A DNA stretch of 64,000 nucleotides from Kalaharituber pfeilii (GCA_015179045.1 WHUZ01000079.1:1-64000), one strand, 5' to 3'; numbered from the stretch's first letter, positions 43,597 to 54,046 are shown. Numbers and translations: made by a program. The notes: generated by a model from the sequence alone, not told the origin.

Positions 43597-44178
43597 TGAA
43601 AAGGGATGGGTGAAATCTATATATGCAAGCCGGTGAAGCGGTTGATCTAACACTGGCGGACGAAATGAGGTGGGATTGGGGAAGAAGTGGAAAACTGTAC
43701 GGGCTTATGAGTCTCGGCACTCCATCTGGTAATTTCCTTGTGTATTTATTGTGTGCAAAGCACTTGATGTTACTATATCTTGATTTGGTGGTTTGTTCTA
43801 CTTTATCTTATAAAACTAAAAGAGTTTAGTTATATCTATAAATAAGCCTATCTTATACTATTTTCAGAGATAGTAGATATTAAATGTGGTTTATTCTACT
43901 ATATTTCATGATATTAAAAGAGTCTAATTATACTTATAGCTAAGTCTCTCTTATACTATTAAATAGCTTACTATAGATTAAATTTGTTTTATTTTACCTG
44001 ATGGTTCTTAGCTACTTCAATTTAAATAAATATAATTATTGCTATAGAACACATGACTGAGAATAATAAAGAAGATAAGAAAACTAGTATTTGTCTTGGT
44101 ATGAGTTGAGTCAGTGTAAGCCTTTAATCAAATTTCTTCAACTCTACTTTAAACTTACTCAAAAACTAAGTAGTAGTT
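43597..44178. other. AT-rich 3' flank with a duplicated about 97-bp unit
   Basis: Two tandem diverged copies (about 43789-43887 and 43888-43982) begin GTGGTTTGTTCTACTTTATC and GTGGTTTATTCTACTATATT and share TCTTATACTATT. No gene. Confidence 0.55.
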
Positions 44179-44193
44179 GTATATTATTACTTA

Positions 44194-44354
44194 TTTTTTT
44201 TTTTTTAATTTCATTACTCGCATGCCGCCTGTAAGGCCACCTCTGCCAGCCTGTCTCCTTCCCCTTGCCACACCATCTGCACTCCGGTGAGTCGTCCTTC
44301 CCGATCTGGAATCTCCACTGCCGCATACCCTTGCCCCCCAAAATGCCTGCGAGT
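44194..44354 (-). mobile_element. Short LINE insertion with internal deletion
   Basis: TSD GTATATTATTACTTA (44179-44193, 44355-44369). On the minus strand it codes for GMRQWRFQIGKDDSPECRWC, the start of the LINE knuckle, then jumps straight into the 3' hairpin (GGCCTTACAGGCGGCATGCG). The rest of the knuckle, C-terminus and 3' UTR are missing. Confidence 0.8.
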
Positions 44355-44369
44355 GTATATTATTACTTA

Positions 44370-44656
44370 ACTCAGTTATATTATATATACAACTCATACT
44401 GACTTACTCAGTAGCCAAGTTAGATATATGTTATAATATGATAGACTGACTCAATCTTATAACTTACTAGCTCTACTTAATTCAAACTCAACTTGCTTAG
44501 ACAGAATGTAAATACTAAATGCATTTATTGGCATTATATATCATATACTACAAAACTTAATACTAACTTGACTCATACTCGGTATATAAATTACTTAGCT
44601 TACCTCAGCTTACTGCTGAATGGTAGTCCCCTGGAGCGAACTCAGCTTGCTGAGAA
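44370..44656. other. AT-rich, no gene
   Basis: Contains CTTACTCAGT/ACTTAACTCAG-type short repeats only. Confidence 0.35.
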
Positions 44657-44749
44657 GTGGATGGGTTGATTACAAGCTGCCCAGGGCTTTTCATCCCAAT
44701 TAGGAAAAAAAAAAGCCAAGACCCGCCGTCGGCTCAGACCTACTGTCTG

Positions 44750-46215
44750 CCACCGAAATGGCTGCCGAAATGGCTGCCAAAACGGCTACCGAAAGGGCTA
44801 CTGAAAAGGCTGCTGAAATGGCTGCCAAGGCTCAGGGTGCCCTCCTGGCTCCATTCAGGCAGTTGTCCTCGATGACGGCTCGAAGGTCTATTTCCAATGC
44901 GACGCTTATCTTGCGGAGAACGCGGGGGGTCCTGGGCATAGGGCGGAATGCGAGATTACCATCCAGTTGAGCTACCCTCAAGCTCCGGGATGGTCTTACA
45001 CCGTCGACAGCACCACGTACCGCGGATACGTAGGGATCGATGCGGGCGTGAGGGCTGATACTAACATAGATCATGAAGTGACTACCGAAATGGCCACTGA
45101 AATGGCTACTGAAATGACTGCTGAAATGGCTGCTAAAACGGCTACGGAAATAGAAATGGGTACCGCAATGGCTACCGGAGAAACGGCTACCAAAATAGCT
45201 AATGAAATGACAGCTGAAATGGCCGCTGCAATAGCTACTTCAATGGCTACTGAAATGGCTGCTGAAATTGCTGCTGAAATGGCTACCGAAATGGCTACCA
45301 AAATGGCTACTAAAAGGGATAATGAGACGGCTATGGAAATGACTACCAAAACGACTCTTGAAATGGCTGCCGAAATGGCTGCTAAAATGGCTACTGAGTG
45401 CCTCGGGTCAGGCCGGCCATACCTGTCAACTTCACCTCATCTCACGCCGGCAGGTCGGATCTGCCATACCTGTCAAATTCAGCTTATTCTACCTCAGCTC
45501 ATTCTCCCACATCTTATGCCAGTGGGTCAGATCTGCCATTCTTGTCAATCGAGCTCATTCTAACTCATCTCATGCCAGCGGGTCGGGCCTGCCATACAGG
45601 ATAAATTAAGCTTATTCTACCTCACTTCACGCCATCGGCTCGGATCTGCCATACCTGTCAAATTCAGCTCATTACACCTCATCTCGTGCTCTCGGATCAG
45701 AACTGCCAGACGTATCACGTGCCGAAATGGATGCTGAAATGGCTGCCAAAACGGCTGCCGAAATGCATGATGATTTAAATGACTACCCGAAATGGCTGCC
45801 AAAACGGCTACCGAAATGGCTACTGAAAGGGCTACCGACGAAAATGGCTACTGAGATGGCTAGAGAAATGGCTACCGCAATGGGCTACTGAGATGGCTAC
45901 CGAAATGGCCACTGAAATGGCCACTGAAATGGCTACGGAATGGCTGCCAAAATGGAGGCTGAAATGGTTACCGGAATGGTTACTGAAATGGATACTGAAA
46001 CGGCTGGTGAAATGGCTGCCAAAACGGCTACCGAAATGGCTGCCGCAATGGCTGATGAAAGGGCTGGTGAAAGGGCTACGTCAATGGCCGCTGAACTGGC
46101 TACTTCAATGGCTACTGAAATGGGTACCGAAATGGGTACCGAAATGGCTACTGAAATGGCTACTGAAATGGCTGCTGAAATGGCTGCTGAAATGGCTACT
46201 GAAATAGCTAGGGCC
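44750..46215 (+). repeat. 12-bp minisatellite arrays (GAAATGGCTACT type)
   Basis: Three blocks (about 44750-44830, 45080-45400, 45720-46215) consist of variants of a 12-bp unit, GAAATGGCTACT or GAAATGGCTGCC. Because the unit is a multiple of three, long frames stay open and read as repeats of the tetrapeptide Met-Ala-Thr-Glu or Lys-Trp-Leu-Pro. These ORFs are a consequence of the repeat and are not taken as genes. A unique block (44840-45070) separates the first two arrays. Confidence 0.85.
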
Positions 46216-48540
46216 GGCCATGCCTCTCAAATTCAGCTACAATCCGGCCGGGCTAGTTATACGTGTCAATTTCAGCTCATGCCGTCAGGTCGGGCCTGCA
46301 ATTCGTGTCAAATTCTGCTCATTCTGGCTCATCTCACGCCGTCGAATAGGGCCTGCCCAACCTGTCAAGCTTAGCGCACTCTGCCTGCTCACGTGCCATC
46401 AGATAGGGCCTACAAAACCTGTCAAATTCAGTTTATTGTGACTGATCTCGCGCCCTCAGGTCAGGCCGGCTATACGTGTCCAATTCAGCTCATTCTGCCG
46501 CATCTCGTGCCATCGGGTCGGGCCGGTCATACCTTGCTCATTCTACATCATCATGCGCCATCGTGCTGTACCTACTATACCTGTCATGTTCAGATCACTC
46601 TGCCCCATCTGGCAGTGGTGACATACCTGTCAAATTGAGCTCATTCTGGCTCACCTGAGGTCGTAGGGCCGAACCTGCCATATCTATCAAATTCAACTCA
46701 TTCTGTGTAATCTCGTACCATCAGGTTGTGCCTGCCATATCTGTCCAATTCTGCTCATTCTATGCCACCAGGTTGGGTCTGCAATACCTGTCAAATTCTG
46801 CTCATTCTACCTCATCATGCGCCGACGTACCGTACCTGCTACACATATTAAATTAAGCTCATTCTACCATGCGTGTCAAGTTCAGCTCATTCTGCTTACT
46901 CTCGTGCCGTCGGATAGGGCCTGCCAAACAGTCAAATTCAGCTCAAAATGCCTGATCTCATACCATCAGGTAGTGCCTGCTATACCTGTCAAATTCAGCT
47001 CATTGTGCCTAATCTCGTGCCGTCAGGTCAGGCCGGCTATATATGTCAACTTTAGCTCATTCTTCATCATCTCGTATCATGAGGTAAGGCCTGCAATACC
47101 TGTTAAATTCAGCTTATTCTTCCTGATCTCACGCCATCGAGTGGACCCTACCATACCTGTCAAATTCAGCTGATTCAGCCTCAGCTCATTCTGCCACATC
47201 TATCAACTTCAGCTCATTCTGCATCTTCTCGTGTCTCGGCTCAGGCATGCCCCAGCTCACTCTACCTCATCCCATCTTGTGCCTCGGCCATGCCATACGT
47301 CTCAAATTCAGCTGGTTCTACCTCATCTCATGCCGTCAGGTCGGGGCTGCCATACGTATGAAATGCAGCTCATTCCACCTCATCTGACGCCGGCAGGTCG
47401 GGGCTGCCATATCTATCAAATTCGGCTCATTTTACCTCATCCCATCTCCTACCTCGGGCATGCCATACGTCTCAAACTCATCTCATATTTGCACCGTAGG
47501 CTCGGGCCGGCCATACCTGTCAAATTCAGCTCATTCTGACTTATCTCACGTCATCGAATAGGGCCTGCCAAACCTGTCAGGTTCAGATCATTCTGTAGCA
47601 TCTCGTGCCGGCAGGTTGGGCCCGCCATACCTGTCAAATTCAGCTCATTGTGCCTGATCCCGCGCTGTCAGGTCAGACCGGCTATATGTAACCAAATTCA
47701 GCTTATTCTGCCTCATCTCGTGGGCCGGCCATACCTGTCAACTTTCTCACGCCGTCGAGTTGGGCCTTCCATGCCTGTCAAATTCAGCTCACTCTACCTC
47801 ATCTCCCGGCGGTAGGTGGGGCCTGCTATACTGTAGTTCACCACTTTCCCGGACACACCACTTTCCCGGACACATTTACCACCAAAACTGCGCAACTTTC
47901 GCACTCAATATCTCAACAACCATAACAGCATTTGTGAATACGCTTTGTATAGCTATTAGACAAACTGTAATTCTTGCTATCTAGCACTTTTTCTTCATCA
48001 AAAATTGTGGGTGCAAAGGGATTATGGCTTGTCGCATTTTTGTTGGAAGGCTTGGCATTTATTTGTATGGGATCTCCATACAAATGTCACCGCCCCCGAA
48101 TTCTGCATGCTACACATGCAATCAATTCATGAAAAAAACTCAGACACTCACATTCAATAGGATCCCATATAAATAAATGCCAAGCCTTCCAACAAAAATG
48201 CGACAAGCCATAATCCCTTTGCACCCACAATTTTTGATGAAGAAAAAGTGCTAGATAGCAAGAATTACAGTTTGTCTAATAGCTATACAAAGCGTATTCA
48301 CAAATGCTGTTATGGTTGTTGAGATATTGAGTGCGAAAGTTGCGCAGTTTTGGTGGTAAATGTGTCCGGGAAAGTGGTGTGTCCGGGAAAGTGGTGAACT
48401 ACAGTACCAGTAAAATTGAGCTCATTCTTCCTCACCTGAGGCCGTGGGGCCGGACCTGCCATATCTATTAAATTCAACTCATTCTGCCACATCTCATGCC
48501 GTCGGGCCTGACCTGTCATATCTATCAAATTCCATGCTAG
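45400..48540 (+). repeat. About 57-bp satellite array
   Basis: More than 40 diverged copies of a unit containing CTGTCAAATTCAGCTCATTC, TGCCTCATCTCGTGCCGTCA and GGTCGGGCCTGCCATAC run head to tail. The array is interrupted by a 12-bp minisatellite block (45720-46215) and a MITE (47831-48404). Units differ at many positions, so it is old or evolving by short-range exchange. Confidence 0.85.
47831..48404. mobile_element. TA-flanked 574-bp palindromic MITE in the satellite
   Basis: Arms of about 235 bp are near-perfect inverted copies. They start CTGTAGTTCACCACTTTCCC and are flanked by TA (47829-47830, 48405-48406). The motif ACCACTTTCCCGGACAC occurs twice in tandem in each arm. The unpaired centre is about 95 bp (48070-48165). 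No ORF. The CTGT start, TA target and doubled motif match the layout of the 28182-29900 element. Confidence 0.85.
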
Positions 48541-48738
48541 TGAGAGAGACCTGTCATACTTGTTAAGGTAAGCTCAGGTTGCAGGACTACTTGGCACTTC
48601 AGCCCTGTAGCTTAGGCGCAAGCTATATCAAATGCGAACTGGGTCCAATCCGGCACGAGGCGTAACCAGCAGTACTTACGACGAGTGGCCGCGATTCCTG
48701 TGATTACAAGCTGCACAGGGCCTTTCGTCCCAATTACG
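48541..48738. other. Duplicated satellite flank and insertion target
   Basis: GATTACAAGCTGCACAGGGC and CCCAATTACG repeat the sequence at 44669-44700 that precedes the first 12-bp array, so the array and its flank exist twice (here and at 44.7 kb). Confidence 0.6.
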
Positions 48739-48963
48739 GAAGGACCTAGGGAAGGTCAGACAATGGTTGGAGGTAGCGAATAAGGATTTGGGAAAGATTA
48801 CCGGAATTCGCTGGCTGAGGAAGAAGACCACGCTGGTTGAGGAAAGAAAGAAAACCAGCTCGGTGGTAGTTTACCTAGAGAGAGAGACCGAGGTTGGGAG
48901 GATAAGGCTTGGGGGACGCTGGCTGAGGTCGGACCGGTATGAATCGGAGAGGGGACGGAAATA
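48739..48963 (+). pseudogene. ORF1 C-terminal domain fragment
   Basis: Reads KDLGKVRQWLEVANKDLGKI, TGIRWLRKKTTLVEERKK, SSVVVYLERETEVGRIRLGG and RWLRSDRYESERGRK then stop. The RRM-like domain is intact from its second helix; everything upstream was lost by 5' truncation. Confidence 0.75.
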
Positions 48964-49137
48964 GGACATACCGGGCCTTTCACCCGCACCATGAGAGAGT
49001 TTTGCGGGCAATACATGTACTTAGTAGTAGTTAGTTGCAGGGTTTGACTTCGTTTCGTTCTTTCTTTTAATAAAGACCCTCGCCATAGCCCATCGGGCGG
49101 CAAGCGAGTATTGATATAAAAAAAAAAAAAAAAAAAA
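48739..49137 (+). mobile_element. 5'-truncated gag-only retroposon in duplicated satellite flank
   Basis: TSD AATTACG (48732-48738, 49138-49144). The related locus at 44690 (CCCAATTAGGAAAAAA) serves as an empty site. It ends in the CTCGC/GCGAG hairpin and poly(A). Confidence 0.85.
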
Positions 49138-49189
49138 AATTACGAAAAAATGCCAAGACTTGCCGTCGGCTCAGATCTACCGTCGGCTA

Positions 49190-49385
49190 CCAAAATGGCT
49201 GCCGAAATGGCTGGTGAAATGGTTGGTGAAAGGGCTATTGAAAAGGCCGCTGAAATGGCTGCCAAAACGGCTACTGAAATAGATGATGAAATGGCTAACG
49301 AAATGGCTAACGAAATGGCTACCGAAAAGGCTACTGAAGTGGCTACTGAAATGGCTACTGAAATGGCTACTAAAACGACTTTCTT
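49190..49385 (+). repeat. 12-bp minisatellite, separate array
   Basis: Units of GAAATGGCTACT type as at 44.75-46.2 kb, preceded by the same flank (GCCAAGACTTGCCGTCGGCTC). Confidence 0.8.
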
Positions 49386-49502
49386 GTCATTGCCCTACAT
49401 CTCACATGAGCATGCAAAGTGCTCAACATGCGTAACATGCTCAAAATGCTCAATATGCTCGACATGCTCGCGTGCACTCAATATGTTCATATCTCATACA
49501 GA

Positions 49503-49833
49503 TTTTTTTTTTTTTTTTATTTCATTACTCGCGTGCCGCCTGATAGGCTACGGCGAGGTGTTAGGTACATAAAGAACAAATAGTAACTGATAAATCATAA
49601 AGAGACGTAGAGTGTGTGAAACAAAGAAACTAGCTTGCTGCCCAGTCCAACACCTCAACCAGTTTCATCCCCTCCTTCTCCCCCTCTTTCTTTTTCCCCT
49701 TCTCCCCCCCCTTTGGCATCATTATCCCCGCCTCGCCTCCCGGTAATCTCTTCTTCCACGCCTCACAGTCTTTCGTTATGTGTCTGTAATTCTCGAGGGC
49801 TTTTCCACACCACCTGCACTCCGGTGACTCTTT
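49503..49833 (-). mobile_element. 5'-truncated RT-LINE
   Basis: TSD ATCTCATACAGA (49491-49502, 49834-49845). Codes on the minus strand for ESPECRWCGKALENYRHITK, DCEAWKKRLPGGEAG and the end KLVEVLDWAAS, equivalent to the ILEWAG end of other LINEs. Hairpin CTCGCC..GCCTATCAGGC..GCGAG and poly(A). Confidence 0.85.
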
Positions 49834-51306
49834 ATCTCATACAGAGCCTGTTGAACGTACTGGATATGTACTCTACTATTTTTTTATGTCATTAAATGTA
49901 CTCTACTTGTACAATATGCTCAATATCTCATGTGCGTGCTCAATGTGTTCTACAATTCTAATGCGTGCACCCCGCTACTGGGCTTGGAACCAGTACGCGA
50001 AGGGGGCCCCGAGTGAACGAAAGAAGGACGACCTGGAGAAATGGCAGTATACCATGGCCCGTTCGATCACAAGCGCCCCATGGGGCACCAGGCGGGACGT
50101 GGTGGAAGGTCAGGCTAACCTCGAGTCGATACGCACCTTCGTGGAGGGGGAAAGCACAAGGGTAGAAGCACGAACACTAAGATTCGAGGACGAGCCGATC
50201 AGAAACCAAGACCCGGAAGTCAGATACTTGCGGGGCACATTGACTCACCGCCAACCCCTCCCACTAGCAAGGCTACCCACCCTCCCCGCGGAGACCACGA
50301 AAGAGGAGTGGGAGACGGCAATCTCCGAAGCGGAGGAAGAGGGATGGACCAGCCACTACACCGACGGCAGCCGGATAGATGATGCCTCCGGAGCAGGAAT
50401 GTACACGCCACACCCACCGAAAAGGATATCCAGGTACCTGGGCAGGATTAGCACCGTCAACGACGCGACGCGGAGCTGCTAGCCATGAGCGAGGCTCTGG
50501 ATAGCCAGGACAACGAGGTCCTAATCATTACCGACTCCAAAACAGCTATAGCCAAACTCCAGAGAATCGCCGACGGGGAACCCAACCACGAAGGGGCTTC
50601 ACAGCGGGTCAGGGAGGCCTGGGACCGCAGGGCGCGGACAGAAGACTTGGACGTGGCGGTCATGTGGGTCAAAGGACACAAAGGCGTTCCCGGCAACACG
50701 GAGGCGGACATGGCGGCCAAGATAGGCACGTGCCTTCAATATCAAGAAGAAACTGTAACAGAGGCAGGGCTCAAACAACAAGCAAAGGCGGACAGAGCCA
50801 GGGGGAGAAACAGACTGGGCCTTACATACAGACCACTACGAAGACTAGGCCCCAGGAATGAAGAGTGCCCTTGAAGCAGTTGATGGCAGTGCAAAAGTGC
50901 TACTACTCGCAGACTCTCAGGCAGCTATCAGTGCAGTCCAGAAAGCAGGAAAAACTGGCAAGGCAAGGACCGCAGACCTAGCACGGGTGATAGAGCTGAT
51001 TGCAGAGAGGCGGCAAAGGCTAAGGGAGGCGGATGCAGTGAAGCTGGCATGGGTCAAGGCCCACGTGGGGATAGAAGGCAATGAGAAGGCAGATGAGTTG
51101 GCCAAAGAGGGGGCCAAGTGCATGAGGTATGATGGGCAGGCCACTGAGGGTGGGCGGCGTCAAGAGTTAGTTCGAAAGAGAAAAGAGGAGAGGGAGCGTG
51201 CAGGGTTTGGGAAGGGCAAATTCGTGAAGTGGGGCAGGAGAGCACTCACAAATTACACATGGCTGCGGACTGGAAAAGGCGGAGCTATGTGGAGGAGGAT
51301 GGTCAG

Positions 51307-52214
51307 TTTTTTTTGTTTTTTTTTTATATCACGTAACCCCGCTTGCAGCTGTTCGCCATGGCAGGGTCCCTGGACCGAAGTCCTTATGGCCCGGAGACAG
51401 GCACCTGTGCAACTACCTCCACATTCGATCCCTTGTAAAAAGACACAAAGATACCACTACTTCGGTGATGCGGAGGAAACACAACGCGAGAGCCCAATGT
51501 CCCATGAGAACAATCAAGCACGAATACCCAAATATCCCCCCAGACAATCAAGCAGTCATGTCCCTCTCCTCCACATCCCTCTCCTTCCCCTTTCCGTCCA
51601 CCTTTGTAGTTCTGTCCCAGTCATACAGGCACGAGTGGTGCCATTTGCCTGATAACCGTTGTGGTGGTAACCACGGTACCGATGGAAAGAATAAGGCCAT
51701 ACGCGGGCCGGAGCGGTACTCAGCGGTAGGGCCACATGATGACACATGGGAAGAAAATTATGATTAAGAAGCGAGATATGTATGTATAGGCTCAGTTGGA
51801 AGGCGAAGGTGGTCTATAAATTGTATGTAGATAGGACTATGGATGGAGACACACATGGATACAGACATACACGGAGATATACAGACATGGACAGATATGG
51901 ACACGCACAGACAAGACAATTGAAGACTCTTTTCTTGACATTTGATTATTGAGACCGCCCTTGAGGCTTCGTTCCGCCAGCTCTAGATACCGGTACCCGT
52001 GCGAAACAGTGGATGCTGTTGAGCCGTCATCACACCGTATCTTCGCTGGTGTTTGACTATCTGATTCTACCTCCCCCTCTAAGTAGATAACAATCGAGCT
52101 AGTCTTCTTTCCCTCCCTCCTTTCTTTATTCACCAACCATCTTGCCGCGACAATCCTCCCCATCCACGGGTTCGCCTTTTCCATCCAATCTCTTACTTTC
52201 CCAAGTTTCTTCAT
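51307..52214 (-). mobile_element. Gag-only retroposon (second family), third level of the nest
   Basis: TSD GAGGATGGTCAG (51295-51306, 52215-52226). Same family as 9423-9890 but longer at the 5' side: LKKLGKVRDWMEKANPWMGR, IVAARWLVNKERREGKK. Interrupted by the solo LTR at 51660-52034. Tail hairpin CCCTGC/GCGGGG type. Confidence 0.88.
51660..52034 (+). mobile_element. Solo LTR, 375 bp, innermost level of the nest
   Basis: Starts TGTGGTGGTAACCACGG and ends GAGCCGTCATCACA, with a 4-bp TSD CCGT (51656-51659, 52035-52038). The uninterrupted copy at 9770-9785 (GATAACCGTATCTTCG) proves the insertion point. It is a different LTR family from 27580-27840. Confidence 0.88.
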
Positions 52215-53176
52215 GAGGATGGTCAGTGGCGAGGAGGTACAATGTACATGTGGTGAAGCATGGAGTGCTGAGCATGTGGTGTTCAGATGCACCGAACTGG
52301 AGCGACCCCAGAGGAAGGACAAAGATGGGGCGCATGTCACCTGGCAGTCTTGGGAGGACCTAGAGGAGAAAGGGTGGAAGCAAGAAGGTGTGGAGGGTGA
52401 CCCGGTCGAGTACTGGTTTGCCTGCCTCGATCTGGGGTAGCTGGGGACGGAGAGCCCTAGGTGCTCAAGGTGTGCATGTAGATTCCGTAGTTAGGTGTTC
52501 CAAACCTGGCCCGGGTATATGGGTCCCTGCCATAGGCTGATAGCCTGTATGCGGGGTTACGTGAATAAAAAAAAAAAAAAAAAAAAAAAAGACTAGGCCC
52601 CAGAGTCGCCACGCTAGGCGGCATCCTCGGGGGCAAAGGCCTACGAGAATGGAAGCACCGAATCGGGAATGCCACTGGTGCGGCGAAGACACTGAGACAA
52701 CACAACACATAAGGACACAGTGCCGGGTTTGGAGACGGAAATGCCCACGAGGCATCGAGGACTTACTCTAGCCGAGAAACGACGACGAAGACAGAGAAAG
52801 GCTTTGGGACATATTGGAATGGGCGGGGCAGTAAAGACATGACATCGTGTACCTAGTAGCACACTTGGGAGCGCCTTTATTTCACATCCCCTTTCATTAC
52901 TTCTTTCCTTTTCCTTTCATCTCTTTCCTCGCATGTAACTAAACATCGCCATAGCCCCTAGCGCGGCACGCGATTAATGAAATAAAAAAAAAAAAAAAAA
53001 AAATAATGCGTGCACCCAATATGCCCAATGGCATGAAGATGGTCAATGAACTCAATTGGACAATATCACAGCATGCCTGAACTGCCCTAGTTAGTACATG
53101 ACGGAATTGAGATCAAGTTTGCGCTGTTGCAAAAGGGGCTCCAGAAGGTGGGTGCCGCCACTCAATAGGGCCCATC

Positions 53177-53234
53177 CGCCGTAGCCTGATAGGCGGTATG
53201 CGAGTAATGAAATTAAAAAAAAAAAAAAAAAAAA
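53177..53234 (+). mobile_element. Hairpin-only insertion (first family), 58 bp
   Basis: TSD AATAGGGCCCATC (53164-53176, 53235-53247). The insert starts at the base of the hairpin: CGCCGTAGCCTGATAGGCGG, TATGCGAGTAATGAAATT and A-tail. Nothing upstream of the hairpin is present. Confidence 0.9.
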
Positions 53235-53247
53235 ATAGGGCCCATCA

Positions 53248-54036
53248 CCTGGGTCACGTACGGTCCTTCGTAGGTTGCTTGGGCCCTTGTTGGTTCTCGT
53301 GTAGGTTGCTAAATTCGGTGCTGATGAGGTCGCTCAGGGCACTTCAGCTGCCGGCTGTGATCCCACGGGTCGGCTGGGATAGCCCACACTGGCAACCAGA
53401 CTAGGCATAGGACGAGTTGCTGCTCAATCTGGTTCCAGCCTGCGTGTTGACGCTGTGAGAATTTTAAGAAATAGAGATTGGAGGATGATACTAGAGACCT
53501 TTCCCAAAGGCCGAGAAACCAGGGTGTCGACCCCTGTAAGCTCTAGAGTGCCAAAAGACCTTTCGCATGAGCTCTAAGGCTTCCGCACAAACTGCACAGC
53601 AACGCCAAATCAGGAGGTACAGGTCATTATGAGCTCCACTTTACACCTTGCTAGTGCTCTACCCTCCCAAGCGCCATTTGGTCCTCTTTTTTACTTCCGT
53701 ACCAGAAACCTCCACTACCTCATCATTCGGAAGTGAGCGCTGAGATTCCCCCTCTTGTACTTGAGTATTTGCTTCGTTTTCCCACTACAAAGCCCATCAG
53801 TTAATTATTTAGACTTCTGCAATTCTCAGGATACCTTCACCCTTACCATAACTATTGTAGTTGTTGAGATATTTGCAGCGAAAGTTGTAGAGCTTTAATC
53901 AGGGGGTGAAGCTTTTCGCTGGAGCTTCATGAAGCTCAGAGCTTTAATTGCGCCACACCTCGTTGGACTAGCAGGGGGTAAAGCAGGGGTCGGGAAGCTC
54001 TAGAGCTTGCGAAAGGTGTCTACGAAGGACCTGGCA
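53248..54036. other. No recognised gene
   Basis: Short inverted motifs around GAGCTTTAATC / GAAGCTCAGAGCTTTAATTG (53890-53950) are seen; no coding region. Confidence 0.35.
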
Positions 54037-54046
54037 CTGACAATAA

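Larger units (their letters stand above)
50858..52440 (+). pseudogene. LINE RNase H and knuckle, split by a gag-only insertion
   Basis: The first part reads MKSALEAVDGSAKVLLLADS, QAAISAVQKAGKTGK, AVKLAWVKAHVGIEGNEKAD and NYTWLRTGKGGAMWRRMV. After 52214 it continues MVSGEEVQCTCGEAWSAEHV, VFRCTELERPQRKD and ends YWFACLDLG. CTCGEAWSAEHVVFRC is the Cys-Cys-His-Cys knuckle. Without the insertion the frame would be continuous. Confidence 0.8.
50856..52590 (+). mobile_element. LINE (third tail family), second level of the nest
   Basis: TSD GACTAGGCCCCAG (50843-50855, 52591-52603). Contains RNase H and knuckle coding, split by the element at 51307-52214. Tail: CCATAGGCTGATAGCCTG, TATGCGGGGTTACGTG, poly(A). 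Confidence 0.9.
49973..52829 (+). pseudogene. LINE ORF2 C-terminal part: RNase H and CCHC knuckle, split
   Basis: Begins RYWAWNQYAKGAPSERKKDD and reaches RNase H (HYTDGSRIDDASGAGMY, with the first catalytic Asp). A 5-bp duplication (GACGC, near 50461) shifts the frame just before ELLAMSEALDS, which carries the catalytic Glu. Further on are LIITDSKTAIAKLQ and MWVKGHKGVPGNTEAD. After the nested insertion it continues with the knuckle (CHWCGEDTETTQHIRTQC) and ends DILEWAGQ. The 5-bp duplication and the insertion both inactivate it. Confidence 0.8.
49973..53003 (+). mobile_element. RT-LINE (first family), outer level of a four-level nest
   Basis: TSD TAATGCGTGCACCC (49959-49972, 53004-53017). 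Starts upstream of RNase H, is interrupted at 50856-52590, resumes GACTAGGCCCCAG at 52591, and ends with the ATCGC/GCGAT hairpin (52945-52974) and poly(A). Confidence 0.9.

Noticed and set aside
44967..46374. Long ORFs made of Met-Ala-Thr-Glu or Lys-Trp-Leu-Pro repeats as protein genes
   Set aside because: Any frame through a 12-bp repeat without stops stays open; no start context, non-repeat domain or intron supports a gene.
45400..48540. CRISPR array
   Set aside because: Units are contiguous diverged 57-bp satellites without unique spacers, and the genome is eukaryotic.
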